A DNA stretch of 64,000 nucleotides from Cyathus striatus (Eukaryota > Basidiomycota > Agaricomycetes > Agaricales > Nidulariaceae), in NCBI GenBank assembly GCA_025738555.1, contig JAOVFP010000013.1, forward strand, positions 3,162,001-3,226,000. Reading direction: 5' to 3'. Positions 45,137-57,617 of this stretch are shown in pieces (positions within the stretch are counted from its first letter, which is position 1; each line of letters opens with the position of its first letter). The notes beneath the pieces are model-generated. The model was not told the DNA's origin. It ran no database searches and worked only from the letters and a program-made list of their open reading frames with translations. Both the position numbers and the translations under genes were made by a program.

Positions 45137-45648
45137 ATCCGGATAACAGAACGGGCACAGGTATTACAAAAGCTCAGAATTGAATGAATTCTAGCTGTCC
45201 GGCCTTGGGTTGAACGTTGGACGTTGAGTACTTGAGTGCTTAGTGGCAAGGGAATGTGAGTGGAACTGGGGAAAGTCATTGCACAATGGTAGTCTAATAC
45301 TAACGTCACGACGCACGAAACGTCACGCGTTCGTGACTTGCACGCAGTTTACGATAATCGCGTCTTGCCGTGCGGTCACTGTCTTTGCATTGGGTCCTTA
45401 CAATTGAAAAGTAACAAGTACATCATTTGCCGGAAACCATTTCGACAGACAGAGATGCAATTTATTCTGCAACAACTATAAATAGAATGTGGATACAGGA
45501 CGTGTCAATGCTATACCGGAAAGCATTTGAAAGAGCATCCAAAAACAACAGAGCATAACGAAGTCCATAGCAGGATATCAAAGCGGCAGACAGTAAACTA
45601 TGTACATAATAATGGAACGCAAATAAGAAACATAGGAAGAGCTCGACA
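45137..45648. promoter_or_regulatory. POL32 promoter and 3' flank of the next gene
   Basis: Contains the ACGCGT box described separately. No gene seen. Confidence 0.4.
45325..45330. promoter_or_regulatory. MluI cell-cycle box (MCB) upstream of POL32
   Basis: ACGCGT inside GTCACGCGTTCGTGAC, about 190 bp upstream of the POL32 start, near further CGTCACG words at 45304 and 45321. MBF-type factors bind ACGCGT at replication genes in yeasts. The function here is inferred. Confidence 0.45.
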
Positions 45649-47732
45649 TTAAACTTGAAGGATGCTCCTTGTGCTGCCACTCCTTTGAGTATACTTCATT
45701 GCTGTCTTTTCACGGTCCACTTCTCGTGCTGCCATACGCTGTTGCCGAATATCCATCATAAGTTGTCTTCCGACAGGTGACATCTCGGAAGTAGAGGCAG
45801 GCGATGGAGTCATTCCGGGAGGGGGTTTAAACATATCCCTGTTTACGGTAGTTCGATACAGGGGAGAACGTGCACAGGTTGAGCTATTTGTGCGAAGAGG
45901 GGTGAGAGGGATCTCTGTCTTGACGGAAAGCCCGAGCCCGGCTTTATTTTCTAATCCGGTCTTGGAGGTGATAGATTCTTTTCGTCGTTCAAGTCCCTGT
46001 AGAGGATGACCATTTTCACATAACGCTGAGCTAGTCTTATACGATGCTGAAGTTTTGCGCTTTGAGGAAGGCGTTGGGATATGAGTTTCCTGAGTGGAAG
46101 GTCGAGAAACAGTGGTGTTGGATCGTTCTGTGAGCATCACAGGTCTAGAGCGGTAACCACCAGATGCTGACCTCCTGCGGGGAGCGCGGGGTCCGTGAGG
46201 AATACGGCTGGGCGTAATATGAGTTTGAGAGGGTGTAGGAGCTGTGACGATTACTTTGGTAGGTCCAGACATAATAACCCTGACTTTCTGTGCAGTTTGA
46301 ATGTCAGGGTCTTCGTTGTCTTCATCTTCAGCTTGATCAAAAGTAATATCGCAGACAATACTTTCGCGCCTAGACCGAGGTACATGTTGAGAGTTGCTGT
46401 TTAAGCTGGCATGGGATGACCTTTTGCTGAGAGGCATGGGTCGAGAGATACTGGATGTTGAGATTCGATGGGGCCCTCGATGGGTATCGCTAGAGTAGGG
46501 TATCGCAGAGTTATTATTATTGGATGGAGATGCACGGCACTCCGAAGAGGTGTCAGAAAAGTGAGAACGAAGGTCATGTTGCGAACAACCATCTTCTGAT
46601 GGTGAGCTGAAAACACTGGGAGGATCGGGAAGATTTTTCGATCGCCTCCGTTCTGTTAAGAACCCAAAGACTTGTGAGGCGCGTCTTGGGGTAACAGGGT
46701 TTATGACTTTAATGGGTTCCTCCTCCTTAATTGTATGGATAATAAGGCCAGATGATTCCGATGTTAGACTGAGTTCTACATCCATAGATGATATGGCGGG
46801 GTTATCAAACGTTCCGGAGTTGTCGTTGTCTGTAGAAATAGTAACGTCGTGAGGAAAACTAGGTCGTGGCAATGAGCTGTCAAATGATGGGGCATCAGGG
46901 GTCTTTGGAGTAGGAAGGCCGGCTGAAGAAAGGGAAGTTGCGCTTTCATTTTCACTGCAAGTAGGTAGTCATGCATTAGAAGAAAAGACGAGTCATCGTT
47001 ACATACATGAGAACGTACCCTAAGAAACGCTCCGCCCAGGAAATGTCACCTTCATTTCCATCTCGTGAGCTCAAGCTATCAGGTGCGCCAAGTAACTGCC
47101 TGAGTGTAGAGCCGCTGCGCTTGCATTGCGCCCTACCCTCTTTAGGGGTAGGAGGAGGACTGTTTGAAAATGCCTTGGAAGGCAAGCGACCATGCTCATC
47201 GTACATATCAACAAGACTCAAAACAGAGGGATCTGAACGAAGCCTGAGAGCTCGGCTGCTATCCTCTGGAGGAGTGGAAGCACATGTACGTCTAGTGACA
47301 ATTTTTTCAACCTCGAGTCCGGGATTGGCATTCGGGAATTCTGTGGAGGCATGCCGCTTACGGCCGTGAACAGTTACAGTGTAGGTCCCTTTGTTGCTGA
47401 TGGTACTGCTTGCGATGCTAACGGCAGATGAGGTGGGAGGTTGGATGACACTGTTAATAGGATGAGCTACAGAAAGAAGGTCAACAAACATTTCCAAAAC
47501 TAAAATAACTAGGAAACATACGAAGTGGTGGTAAAGTGTTATAATCGAATTCTCTCACCACAGCATATCGTGCTGAAGAGGAACGTAGCAAACGACCCAC
47601 AGCAGCTTCGTAATCTTCATCGTCTTGTTGCTGTACGCGGGCATTTTCAACGGGAACATTATGGGTGATAACAGGACGTTTCTTCTTCTCCTTCTTGCTT
47701 CCAAGAGAAAGTAATCGTCGTAGGAGACCCAT
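45649..47732 (-). CDS. Disordered protein with possible N-myristoylated, polybasic N-terminus
   Basis: Not recognised. Three exons: the first from 47732 (MGLLRRLLSLGSKKEKKKRP), then about 47470-47025, then about 46960-45649. The second-position Gly followed by a hydrophobic/basic stretch and a Lys run suggests N-myristoylation plus charge-based membrane binding (inference). The rest is Ser/Pro/Arg-rich and mostly disordered, with many SP/TP sites (for example STPPEDSS, SPPPTPKEG, PLTPLR). Short conserved-looking blocks are AVGRLLRSSSARYAVVREFD, FLTERRRSKNLPDPPSVFSS and, near the end, SEMSPVGRQLMMDIRQQRMA followed by AMKYTQRSGSTRSIL. This pattern is typical of uncharacterised Agaricomycete cortical or signalling proteins. 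No domain can be named. Confidence 0.7.
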
Positions 47733-48058
47733 AGCGAAATCGTAACTTCAAATGAATGTGTCTTGAGCTTGTCGTAAACGAAAAATGCCCTGTGAGGGGG
47801 TGAGCTTGTACGCGGCCTGTAACTTGAGAGTTGAGGTTACGAGGGTAAGTTGAACCAGTGCCAAATAGCACCCAAATAGCTTCCCCGCGTTTAAGCCACG
47901 TGATCGCTTCTCGGTTTGACGTGACCATCGGACTTGCCCAGGATCACTGTCCTGGGCCCCTAGGAGCTGGGAGCCCGGTATACCACTCTGTAGGCCAACT
48001 GTAGGCTGCTTGTCTACCGTACCGTTATAAGTACACGAACCTTACGATTTCACGAAAC
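47733..48058. promoter_or_regulatory. Divergent promoter region
   Basis: 325-bp gap between two start codons facing away from each other; contains a GCCACGTGATCGC E-box (CACGTG) near 47896. No gene seen. Confidence 0.4.
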
Positions 48059-48496
48059 ATGCCTTACCACCCTTCACTGGTTGAAAATACTGGAAGCAAT
48101 GCGAGAGACTTTGCTATGCTCGAGCGAAATATTCTCTCCCATCTGAAGCTTGCTCTTCTCCTATCACTTTTATCCTCTTCTGTTTTACTTCAAGCACGTC
48201 TGGTACCCAACGAACCTACGCACACATCTTCGGGTCGCATACCTCTTGCTACTGTCGAGTTCTCAGCTGCACTTGTATGCATTATTGCCGGCGCATGGGA
48301 GTACTACAGTGGGTACTGGGACTTGAGAAAAACTCGAGCATTTCTCGCATCGCCCAAGTATGTTTTCGCTCATCGATGTTTCTAGTGAATCTATTTATAG
48401 ATTAATACTTTCTTTTCCAGACCCCATTTACTAATGATGGGTGCCGTCGTAGCGATTGTATTTGCCACTTGCATAGTACTACTTGTTCAGGATTAA
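48059..48496 (+). CDS. DUF202-family small membrane protein
   Basis: Two exons (48059-48357 and 48421-48496) close to a protein of 124 residues. SNARDFAMLERNILSHLKLA fits the DUF202 signature (RDxxAxERxxLxxxR-like) seen in YidH and in the membrane domain related to Vtc1. Three membrane segments are visible: ALLLSLLSSSVLLQA, VEFSAALVCIIAGAWEYY and MMGAVVAIVFATCIVLLV. Basic residues (WDLRKTR) lie in the loop before the third segment. The function of the family in fungi is not well defined. The gene ends with VQD and TAA at 48494. Confidence 0.8.
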
Positions 48497-49088
48497 ACGG
48501 TTTGTATATCTACCATTGTTATAGTTGTGTTCTTCACAAACATTCTTTTCAGATACCGATTCTATGGTGGGAGCCCGCTTTTCTTTACCCACTTAATTTA
48601 GCACATGCTCAGATCCAATACGTTAGCGTGTAACCCAACCTGCATGCATTGACACTATAACAGGATTTAGTTGATTCCCGTGATCACTGTTATTGCAGAA
48701 CACAAAACGCCAACAAGAGAGGTATGTGAAACGACAGAACAAGGTGTGCATGCGGAAGTGGGACAACAAACCATAGTGTATATACATGTAATCCTAATGA
48801 AGGTTGTTCATGTAAATTTCGCGCACGAGCTATTGCGCGTTGGAGAAATTTGGAAGAAATATATTTCGGATAAGTTGTAGACTAAAGCGACATCGGGTTG
48901 TCGGAGGAACGGCCCCTGAAGCCAGAAGAAATGTGGTCCGAAAATAGGGATCATTCGATCCTGGACCAGTCGCCTCTTCCTACTTATTTACACGTTATTT
49001 ACTCGCCAGTCCTTTTCTTCCCTTTCCTTCTCGCCCCCTTCTTTGCCGTCTCTCCACTTTCTTTTTCCCCCTCTGTTCACGACTAATT
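48497..49088. promoter_or_regulatory. Intergenic region, MTHFR promoter
   Basis: 3' flank of the DUF202 gene, then a strongly pyrimidine-rich leader (about 49010-49080) before the MTHFR ATG. Two ORFs of 60-70 codons have no support. Confidence 0.4.
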
Positions 49089-51280
49089 ATGAAAATCAGC
49101 CAGAAAATCCAGCAGTCTGCTCAAGACGACAAAGTATGGTGGTCCTTTGAATATTTTCCACCTCGGACAGCCCAGGTGCCCTTTCTCCCCCATTCTGTAA
49201 TTTTGAGGTGCTAATCAATATATCTTAGGGCCTTCAAAATCTTCTGGATCGTATAGAGCGTATGCGCGCTTTAGGCCCTGAGTTCATAGACATTACATGG
49301 TCTGTTATTATCTTTCCCCATATCTGAAATCAGCACTGCGTTCTTACCGTCGCTTTCACAGGAATGCTGGAGGCCGAACGTCAGACCTTACATCGGAAAT
49401 GGTGAAAACATGCCAGGGCTTGATTGGCATCGAGACTTGCATGCACTTGACGTGTACAAACATGCCAATGGAGAAGGTCGATATCGCTTTGAAGGTGCGT
49501 AAATACACTCGTTTTCGTAACTCTGCCTCTTACACTCTAACGTCTCAGGATGCCAAACAACACGGTTGCAGGAATGTCCTTGCTCTGCGTGGCGATCCTC
49601 CGATGGGGAAGGACGAATGGGAGGCGGTCGACGGTGGCTTTGTCCATGGTATCGACCTCGTTCGTCACATACGACGTGAATATGGTGATTATTTCGACAT
49701 CGCCGTGGCTGGCTTTCCTCAGCATATGCTTCTTCCCCCTGACGAGCGTGATCGCGAGATGCAATGGCTAAAGGAAAAAGTCGATGCCGGCGTTAACTTC
49801 ATTTTCACCCAGATGTTCTATGACGTCGAAGTTTTCATTGACTGGGTTAAAGCAATTCGTGCCGCTGGCATTACTATTCCCATCGTGCCTGGTATTGCTC
49901 CCATTCAGACATGGAATGGTTTCATGCGCGCCACTAGCTTAGCTAAGACCCAGATACCTCAGTCCCTCCTTAATGTCCTAGAACCCGTGAAGAATGATGA
50001 TGAAAAGGTCAGGGAACTTGGTACTAAATTGGTCGCCGACATGTGCCGCAGGATTTTGAAAGAAGACATCGGTATTCGCGGGTTGCATTTCTATACTATG
50101 AACTTGGAGAAAGGTACTAAGATGTTACTTGAAGAGTTGAATCTCGTTCCTAGGGTCGAAACGATTAAGCCCCTGCCATGGCGACAGGCAAGTTAGGTTA
50201 CAATTGGGAGTGTGCTTTCAGATTGACAAGCATTGTTTCCAGTCGCTCACGCCTAATCGCCGTCAAGAAACCATCAGGCCAATCTTCTGGGCCAACAGGA
50301 CAAAGTCCTACATTTCTCGTACTGAGAACTGGGACGAATACCCTAACGGTCGTTTCGGAGATTCTCGTAGCCCTGCCTATGGTGAACTTGATGGATATGG
50401 TGTATGGATAAAGCAAACTGTGCGTCAGTTTGCGTTTGTACGTATTCATGTGCCAGAAACTAACATGCTTCGCAGAAAGAGAACGCTTTAAGACTATGGG
50501 GACATCCCGCAAGTTTCGCTGATATTGCTTCTTTGTTTTCACGCTTTTGTACTGCTGAGCTCCCAGCATTGCCTTGGTCCGACCAAGCTGCTTCTGTTGA
50601 GACATCCGTCATCGCAAAGCAGCTCGCACAGATGAACGAACTTGGATTTTTGACTATCAACTCACAACCAGCTGTCAATGGAGTGAGAAGTGATGACAAG
50701 ACCTTTGGATGGGGACCGTCAAATGGCTATATCTACCAAAAGGTTTGTACTTGTAGTACAGCGTATATTGTTCACACTAATTTGTTTATATAGGCCTACC
50801 TTGAATTTTTCGTCAACCCCACCTTATTGTCTTTACTTCTGACACACATAGAGCGCGATAGCAACATTACTTACTATGTGATTAATAAGCGCGGCGACCT
50901 CCGCACTAACACTCATTCCGACGGACCCAACGCCGTTACATGGGGAGTATTCCCTGGCAAAGAAATCATTCAGCCTACCATTGTTGAGGCAATAAGCTTC
51001 ATGGCATGGAAGGTACGAAGATGGTGCCCCTTACACTATTGGGTGCTTATTGCCGTTTTACTAGGATGAGGCATACGAGCTCGGTGCTCAGTGGGCTAAG
51101 CTCTATGAACCTGATTCCCCTTCGCGTAAACTGATTACAGAAATTATGGAGACATCATTGCTTGTCAACGTGGTTCACAATGATTTCCATGACCCTGATG
51201 CGATTTTCAGACCCTTCTTCAAGGCTGGCGCCGAATACAAAGCTGCCAAATCGAAGTCAACTGCTATCAACGGCCATTAA
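49089..51280 (+). CDS. MET13: Methylenetetrahydrofolate reductase
   Basis: Reduces 5,10-methylene-THF to 5-methyl-THF for methionine synthesis. The start at 49089 gives [20 protein letters not shown], then EYFPPRTAQ and [20 protein letters not shown] (NADH/FAD site region), [57 protein letters not shown] ([11 protein letters not shown]) and [11 protein letters not shown], all of the FAD-binding TIM barrel. The eukaryotic C-terminal regulatory domain follows ([74 protein letters not shown]), ending AINGH at 51280. About seven introns. Fungi often have two paralogues (MET12, MET13); the choice here is not certain. Confidence 0.93.
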
Positions 51281-51580
51281 TGAACTTGCTTTTTTTTTGT
51301 CTGTACTTTTATATCCATGCATTTTTTCATCGCGCTTCCTTTTCTAGACATATTATTGACGCATTGCATTGTCGGGTTCAACCCCGCTGTTTTCTTACAC
51401 TGGCTCTCAGATACCACTCGTTACACTGTATTGTATACCGCATTCACTTTACAGCATTACTCTTATTACACTGCATCAACTGCATCCTCTCAATCATTCT
51501 GGGGGTCATGTGGCTTACTTGTATCATGGAATGAAACATCTGTCCAAACGCTATTGTATATACATTATTGCGTCCTAAGG

Positions 51581-54507
51581 TTACATCACATCCGAAAAAA
51601 AGAAGTCTGTATTTGTCGGCGGTGGCCCAGCTACAAGTCCACTGGGTATCTCTACCATGTCTCCAGATAGATCTGCGAGGCAATGAGCGCGAGGTTTAAC
51701 AATGTGGTTCTCGGAATCAGCATAGCACTTGCCTAAGAGTTTGATCTTCAATCCTATCTCTGTGAGCGCATGTACAAAACCGGCTGTCTCTTTGGAGGCG
51801 ACGTGTCCACCGTCCCGCCGTAGCATGTTCAACCCATCCGTCCAATCAGCCCAACGTGACTGATCGAGCGCTATAAGGTCCGCTAGCGAGCCTTCGTGGG
51901 TGCTGAGTAATGAAAATGACGTTGGGTATGGTTTCATCGAAGATCCTGCAGGTAGACCATCTTGATCTCGCAAAACACCAGGTGGAGGGATGCACGTTTC
52001 AGTGGCAATTTCACCGATCAGAGAAACATCGATTCGATCCGGCAAGTCTTCCAATCCGTTTCGAACAGGAAACTTTGCAGCGCTATCTACATAATGTAAA
52101 AATTTTAATCCAGCATCCTAGAGAACATCTCAGACTAATTTGCTTGAACATAAAAGTTGCCTACCAGTCTCATGAAGCGCCATGGACGATTTAAGCGTTT
52201 TACAGAGTCTTTGGCAGATGCAACCGGAACACCAATGACAAACCAAGCTCCTTGTAATAAACATTGGATTCTTTGTTGCCGAACAAATTCAAACGACTCC
52301 TTGTACAGTTTTGCACGTAGGTTCCTGTGATCTTTGAGGTAACATATTTGAGGTGATAATACGTTACGTACCTCACCGGTACCTTGCTCAACACATCATC
52401 CTCTAATTCCAGCTCTTTCATTTGGCGATCACGGACGGCCCGGTACTCTTCTAGGAAGTCATGTTCAACCTCATGCCATTCGCGGACATTCTCACTCCTC
52501 AAGGCAACTTTCACTCTGTTAAGATAAAACATCAAAGATTAGGGTCAGGAATAGTAAGGCACATACTGGCTGCGAACCAAAGCCACAACGCGAGAGAAAT
52601 CTCCGTAATCCGGAGGATCACCACACACCGCACCACTTTCACTCCACATACGGAGGAAAAAATGGGTGGCAAGCGAATGAACTCTATAGAAATCCAAGAA
52701 GAACGGCTGGAATGTTGTGGATGTGGAATCTAAATGTGAAGTGTCAAGGTCAAGTACAGGGATTCCATACCATTGGACCCACATCCAGGAGCGAAGATAG
52801 CCCAATGTTCCGATAGCAAGTCGACAACCTCGTTAGATGCTTTTGCAATCGGGCACCGGCGTTCCTCGGGTCGGCTCAATTGCTCAAGCACAACCTGTTT
52901 CAGATGAGCAAACTTTATCAGTGAACATATCATGAACCTGCTGACCTTAGAGAAATCTGGATCGGTTTCGACGAACTTTCTCTGTGGCGTACTACAGGCG
53001 TTAGCGATGCATCGCAAAAGTAAATGATTATATACCAAACAATCCAGCCCTAACACACCAACATCATGGAATTCTTGCATGATGTCCTCAGTTGCGAAGC
53101 CCAACTTATGCCATTTCAAAGGATGACCATGTATGTCAATTTCTTCCTCCAGTCTGCTTTGCCGCCATATATAATCCAATACCTCTGCATGTGAGGGATC
53201 GTTCTCAGGATCGACGATCGTGATTTTCTTTCGGTATGTGACCCGAACAATGTTAGCCTGGAAATCAATATGCAGGATGTAAGGTCTTCTATAGTATGTA
53301 AAGCCATTAAGCGCTAAAGGGACATCAAACGTGGTGCCCAACATGAAATAGACGAAGACATACAACAACGGCTTTTCGTACATTGAACCTCTCCAGCTCT
53401 GAGATGAATTCTTCCCAGCGAGCATCAGTTGCATGAGCCAAAAGGGAGTTAATCAACATCATACTGCAAAGAATAAGCGGACATTACAAGAGAATGCGAT
53501 AACTGTGAAACCTGTCTTACCTATATTGTGCCATTGCAGTGTCTGCACTACCTAGTCGATTAACGACGGTTTCTAAAAGGGACTTTTCTTTCCTCATCTG
53601 TTCGTAAACAACTTGAAATCCATATCGATATACCGAATCTGGGGGAGCAACAGGCAGCCTTCGACTGGAACTTGCTAGCGTGGCTCCAGGAGCGGTCATT
53701 GCATCAGCCTCAACCAGTTTCTTTAATATGGCAGTGGCCGGGCGACAAACATTGATTAAGGACTGCGAAGACGATAAGATTTGTACGACTCTAAAAATGA
53801 AGGCATCATCGAGGCCCGCCCAGCCGTAGTCAAGCTCCATTAGGTTTTGCATCGCAGTGAGTGCGTACTGGTTCGATTTAAGTGAGAAAACAGATGAATC
53901 CTAAAATGAAAAAGAGAAAGAAGTGCTCACCGCTAAAGTATTTCCAGTGGTGGTGAATATAACATGCACCAATTCCGCAAGACCGTCATGATTCAGAAAT
54001 TCCTGAGCAAATGGTTCTTCCTAAGATATTATATTACTAATTAGTAGGGTATGATAGGTAAAATAAACATACCCGAATGTATTTTTGCAGAGAGAAGAGT
54101 GTTAATCTTAAGGTTTTGTCATTTCTTTGCCCTAGTTTCTCCACGACCCCGCATGCTTCGCGTGCGGGAGCATTGACGAGTCTAGGCTTCTGTAAATACG
54201 AGCGCGTAAAAAGATACCGGATAACGCACTTCAAATTAACTTTACCCTTGATTTTCTTCCGAAGATTATCATTGGTAACGAGCTCGTCATTTTCATCCCT
54301 CAGCGCAAAGTGAGAGGGCGGCTCCTTGATTTGCAGATTGACACATAGTTGCTTTACTACGTCGTCAACAGTGAGCGTATGATCGATTCGTGCTCGAACA
54401 GTAAGGCCATCGAGAGTAGTAACATTGTTGGTCGGTACTAAGCCTTGCTTAGGTTGTGAGCCGTTCGTGCCTGTAGGAAGAGCACTTCGCGAGGAAAGCC
54501 CTGACAT
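51581..54507 (-). CDS. ELMO/CED-12 family protein
   Basis: ELMO proteins partner with DOCK-type exchange factors to activate Rac. The start at 54507 gives MSGLSSRSALPTGTNGSQPK. A ubiquitin-like N-terminal region (LDGLTVRARIDHTLTVDDVV) leads into armadillo-type helices (LAYALTAMQNLMELDYGW), then the ELMO domain (LEEEIDIHGHPLKWHKLGFA, EDIMQEFHDVGVLGLDCL) and a C-terminal PH-like domain after VPVRNLRAKLYKESFEFVRQ. The end is GPPPTNTDFFFSDVM at 51581. A proline-rich tail as in animal ELMO1 is not evident. About fourteen introns. Filamentous basidiomycetes keep a DOCK/ELMO pathway that budding yeasts have reduced, so this fits hyphal Rac control (inference). Confidence 0.88.
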
Positions 54508-55313
54508 CTGTCCTTGTAGGTCGGTGGTGCACAATTATTTGAAAAATATGAAGAAGTCTGGAAGATATATTGTACTCTACACAACGGTGCAGATTGGAGG
54601 ATAGTACAAGTGACCCAGAAACCGTCGTGCTAGTGCAAAGGGTTAGCAGCTAATTCTGATCTATAAAATTATGATGCATATCTGGCTTGAAGATGCAAAC
54701 AATCCCACCAGCCACCTAAAAAAATGTATGCAGCACTCACCTAGGTCCAAATACTGTCCAAAAATAAAGTTAATGCTACAAGATCTCCAGGGATGTTGTT
54801 CGGAAAACCAAGAAATGAGAAAAGAAATAGCACTTCGGTCTTGCTGGAGCTTGACGCCTTTTAGGAAAGCACAGGTGATGGTATGCGACACCGTATGGTG
54901 TAAATGCAACAGTTCAAATGTTCGCGAGTGAGGTTTGAGTGTAAGTGAAGTGACGTTTTTCCAAGATAGCCGGTTGTAACTTGCAAATAGGTTTCAGATA
55001 TAAAGAAAGCGCGCTGGATGTAGTCAACTATTAGGTTCAAATGTCTTACAGGTAGGAAGGATTCAAGCAAAGTGCAAGTACACCTGCTGCTAACGACGTG
55101 AATCTACTATGTACTACTAATTGCAACCGACTACATGCATCGTGGGAAGTTGTGTGCAAGATCTGTTTGGCCAGTGTTAAGTAGCTGTAGCATTTCTTAT
55201 ACTGATGTTTATCAGTAACCAAGTATATATTTATTGCAAAAGTACAATTTAGACCCATCCCAACAACGCATTACGTGTGCTACATCTGATTACATACGCT
55301 ACTTAGATGCAAC
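54508..55313. other. Intergenic region between the ELMO and M28 peptidase genes
   Basis: No supported gene. Several 60-90 codon frames occur on both strands but lack consistent splice or family evidence. Confidence 0.4.
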
Positions 55314-56748
55314 TTAGATGGCCATTTCGTACGCAAATGCAACGGCAATCTTCGCAAACTCCAGAGAGTGAGACCAGGAGAATCCGGAGACACTCGTGGT
55401 GTCACCAGATGAGTGGATCTGCGGGTTGTCGTTACCGGTAACAGCCTCGTAAGGGAATGCACTCGGGTACCCTGCTTTATACCAGCTGGCATGATCAGAG
55501 CAAGCATATCCACACTTTCATATAGAAATATCATTAGAATCCAACGGCGATAATGTTTGGATCGGCTTACAGGGGTATCCATCGCCCAAGAAAATCTCGA
55601 ATAAGTGGTAATCAGAGATTTCAAGAAAGTATTCAATCCCTCGTCAATGTAGTCGGCTTGAAGCGCCATCACCTCAGTAGTTCCGGGCTTGAAGCTGCAA
55701 AATATTAATGTCATCTTCTTAAACATTAGAATTTAAGTCCTTACTATCCCGACATGTCCAATTCCATAAACGCCTTGACCTTCACACCAGCACTCTTGTA
55801 GTTGGTAGCAATAGCCTGCGAACCGAGGAGACCTGCTTCCTCACCAGAATACCAATGGAATTCTACAGGGGTCGAAGGTTTGAATCCGGCGGCAAGAAGA
55901 GTACGATAAGCCTCGATGAGATTAACACTTCCAGTACCGTCGTCATCGGCGCCAGGTGCTCGGCCGCTGGTAGGGTTGCTGAGGTTAATTGAATCCATGT
56001 GTGCACCCAAAATTGTGACAGGAGTGGTAGCCGTAGTGCCGGGGATTTTGACAATAACAGAGGATTGGGTCCAGCTATGTGTGAAGGATGATGCAGTGAC
56101 ATCGGTTCGTCCGTAAGTGGTAGCAATCTGCAAGTAGAAGTTTAACATAATACACGTGCGGATACATGAAAATATAGCACCTGCTTGACAGTACTCAGGA
56201 TCCACGCACTAGCCTGAGCACCAGTAGTTGCTTTATAATAGCGGTTGTTAAAAGCAGTAAGGCTAGACAAATAAGTTTGCATGTTCGAAGTAGAGACTGT
56301 TGCAAGGATAGGCGTCACTGCACTTTGATGAGAGGGTGAAGGATCTGGATTATTCATTATGTTTAAAACCCGATGAAACAACAATTTCCAAAGTTACGAA
56401 CAAGTAGTAGCGGCGATGGATAAGTCGTCGGACGTGGAAACAATCTTGGCAGCAGGAGATAACTGCTCGAGTTCGTATACCTCGGTTACATCGAACTACA
56501 GCAACGACAGCCATGAATAAGTGGCAACACAAAAGTATGGCAGTGCGCTAACGTACGAATCGAACGCCAGCACGCATAAGTTCCAGCTTATCATCTTCAG
56601 ACTTCCACACAGGATCTGCGTCTTCAGCGAATTTTAGAAGTCGGAAGGAGGCAGCGGATTTCTCTACGATTTCTTTATGAGAAATGGGCGAGGCTTCTAC
56701 AAGCGCGAGGACAGCGAAGAGGTAGCCTAAGGTCGCAGACAACTTCAT
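55314..56748 (-). CDS. Secreted M28 zinc aminopeptidase (leucine aminopeptidase type)
   Basis: Removes N-terminal residues from peptides outside the cell. The start at 56748 gives a signal peptide (MKLSATLGYLFAVLALVEAS) and a propeptide. Catalytic marks of the M28E type are present: GAHMDSINLS (first metal His and Asp), GADDDGTGSVNLIEAY (bridging Asp), WYSGEEAGLLGSQAIA (general base Glu and metal Glu), AFMELDMSG (metal Asp) and, after the next exon join, IHSSGDT (last metal His). CGYACSDHASWYKAGYPSAF, rebuilt across the intron near 55500, is typical of these enzymes. The protein ends AFAYEMAI at 55314. Six or more introns. Length of about 380-390 residues fits. Confidence 0.92.
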
Positions 56749-57617
56749 TTTGAACCTGGAGCTTGCTCATGGGAGTCGTTGCCCATGCTTCTTATACCAA
56801 TGCAAGCTAGTAATGAAATAGAAGCTTACTCTTCTTCCATGCGGATACAACCAATGAACGCACATTATTGATGCCTTGATGCTAAGATATCGTGTGCATT
56901 ACTCTACGGATTTCTTCTATCTCTCCGCAGAAGCGTGTAGATCGTAAGCTTGTACGGGAGATGGCCTTTGAATTATCCGCGCCAAGACAAAGAAATCAAT
57001 GCGAGCACATGCAAAGCTGTCGAGGCTGCACACTATACTCTAAGTTGCCATGCAGCTTCGACCTTGGATTAACAAGTGACTTAAAGTCGTTTGTTCGTTA
57101 CAGAAATGTTTCTGTACCGCGTAGATCCTCGAGGTTAAAAATCAAGAGTAGGACGCACACAGTGGTCAGTGGAGTTCAATCATGTGGCAAACAGAGAACT
57201 TGAAGGGGTTGGAACTTGGAATGGCTAACCTTCTGCAACTTTCCGTACGAAAGTATGGAGAGAAGAGTGTGTTATCGTCAGCGACAAGGCACGATAAAAT
57301 AGATCCGTCAATCCTTATCAACAAGAAAGTGAGCTGAAGTTTAGGAAGCGCGAAGCTTGAAGCTTTGAAGCTTTAAAGACACATGGCTGCAAATGAGAAA
57401 ACATCAAAAGTGCGAAGTCAAGCACCTCATAAATATTTGAGTGTATTTGTTTGGCTACAACCTTGGAGATAAGTACATAATATCAATACCGTACTTATGT
57501 ACTTGTAAGTGTAAAACCTTGGTAAAACCCGTCCGTGTAAGTCCCTGGGCGATGGTGCTACATACCGTTACACTATTGTAGATACCATGTAGAAAAAGTT
57601 ATTCGTTTAACGTTGGT
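56749..57617. other. Intergenic region
   Basis: M28 peptidase promoter and 3' flank of the SAF1-like gene. A local run of GAAGCTT-type words occurs near 57353-57376. No supported gene. Confidence 0.4.

Noticed and set aside
57353..57376. GAAGCTT runs as a regulatory array
   Set aside because: Three adjacent near-copies in a short span; too little to separate from chance.
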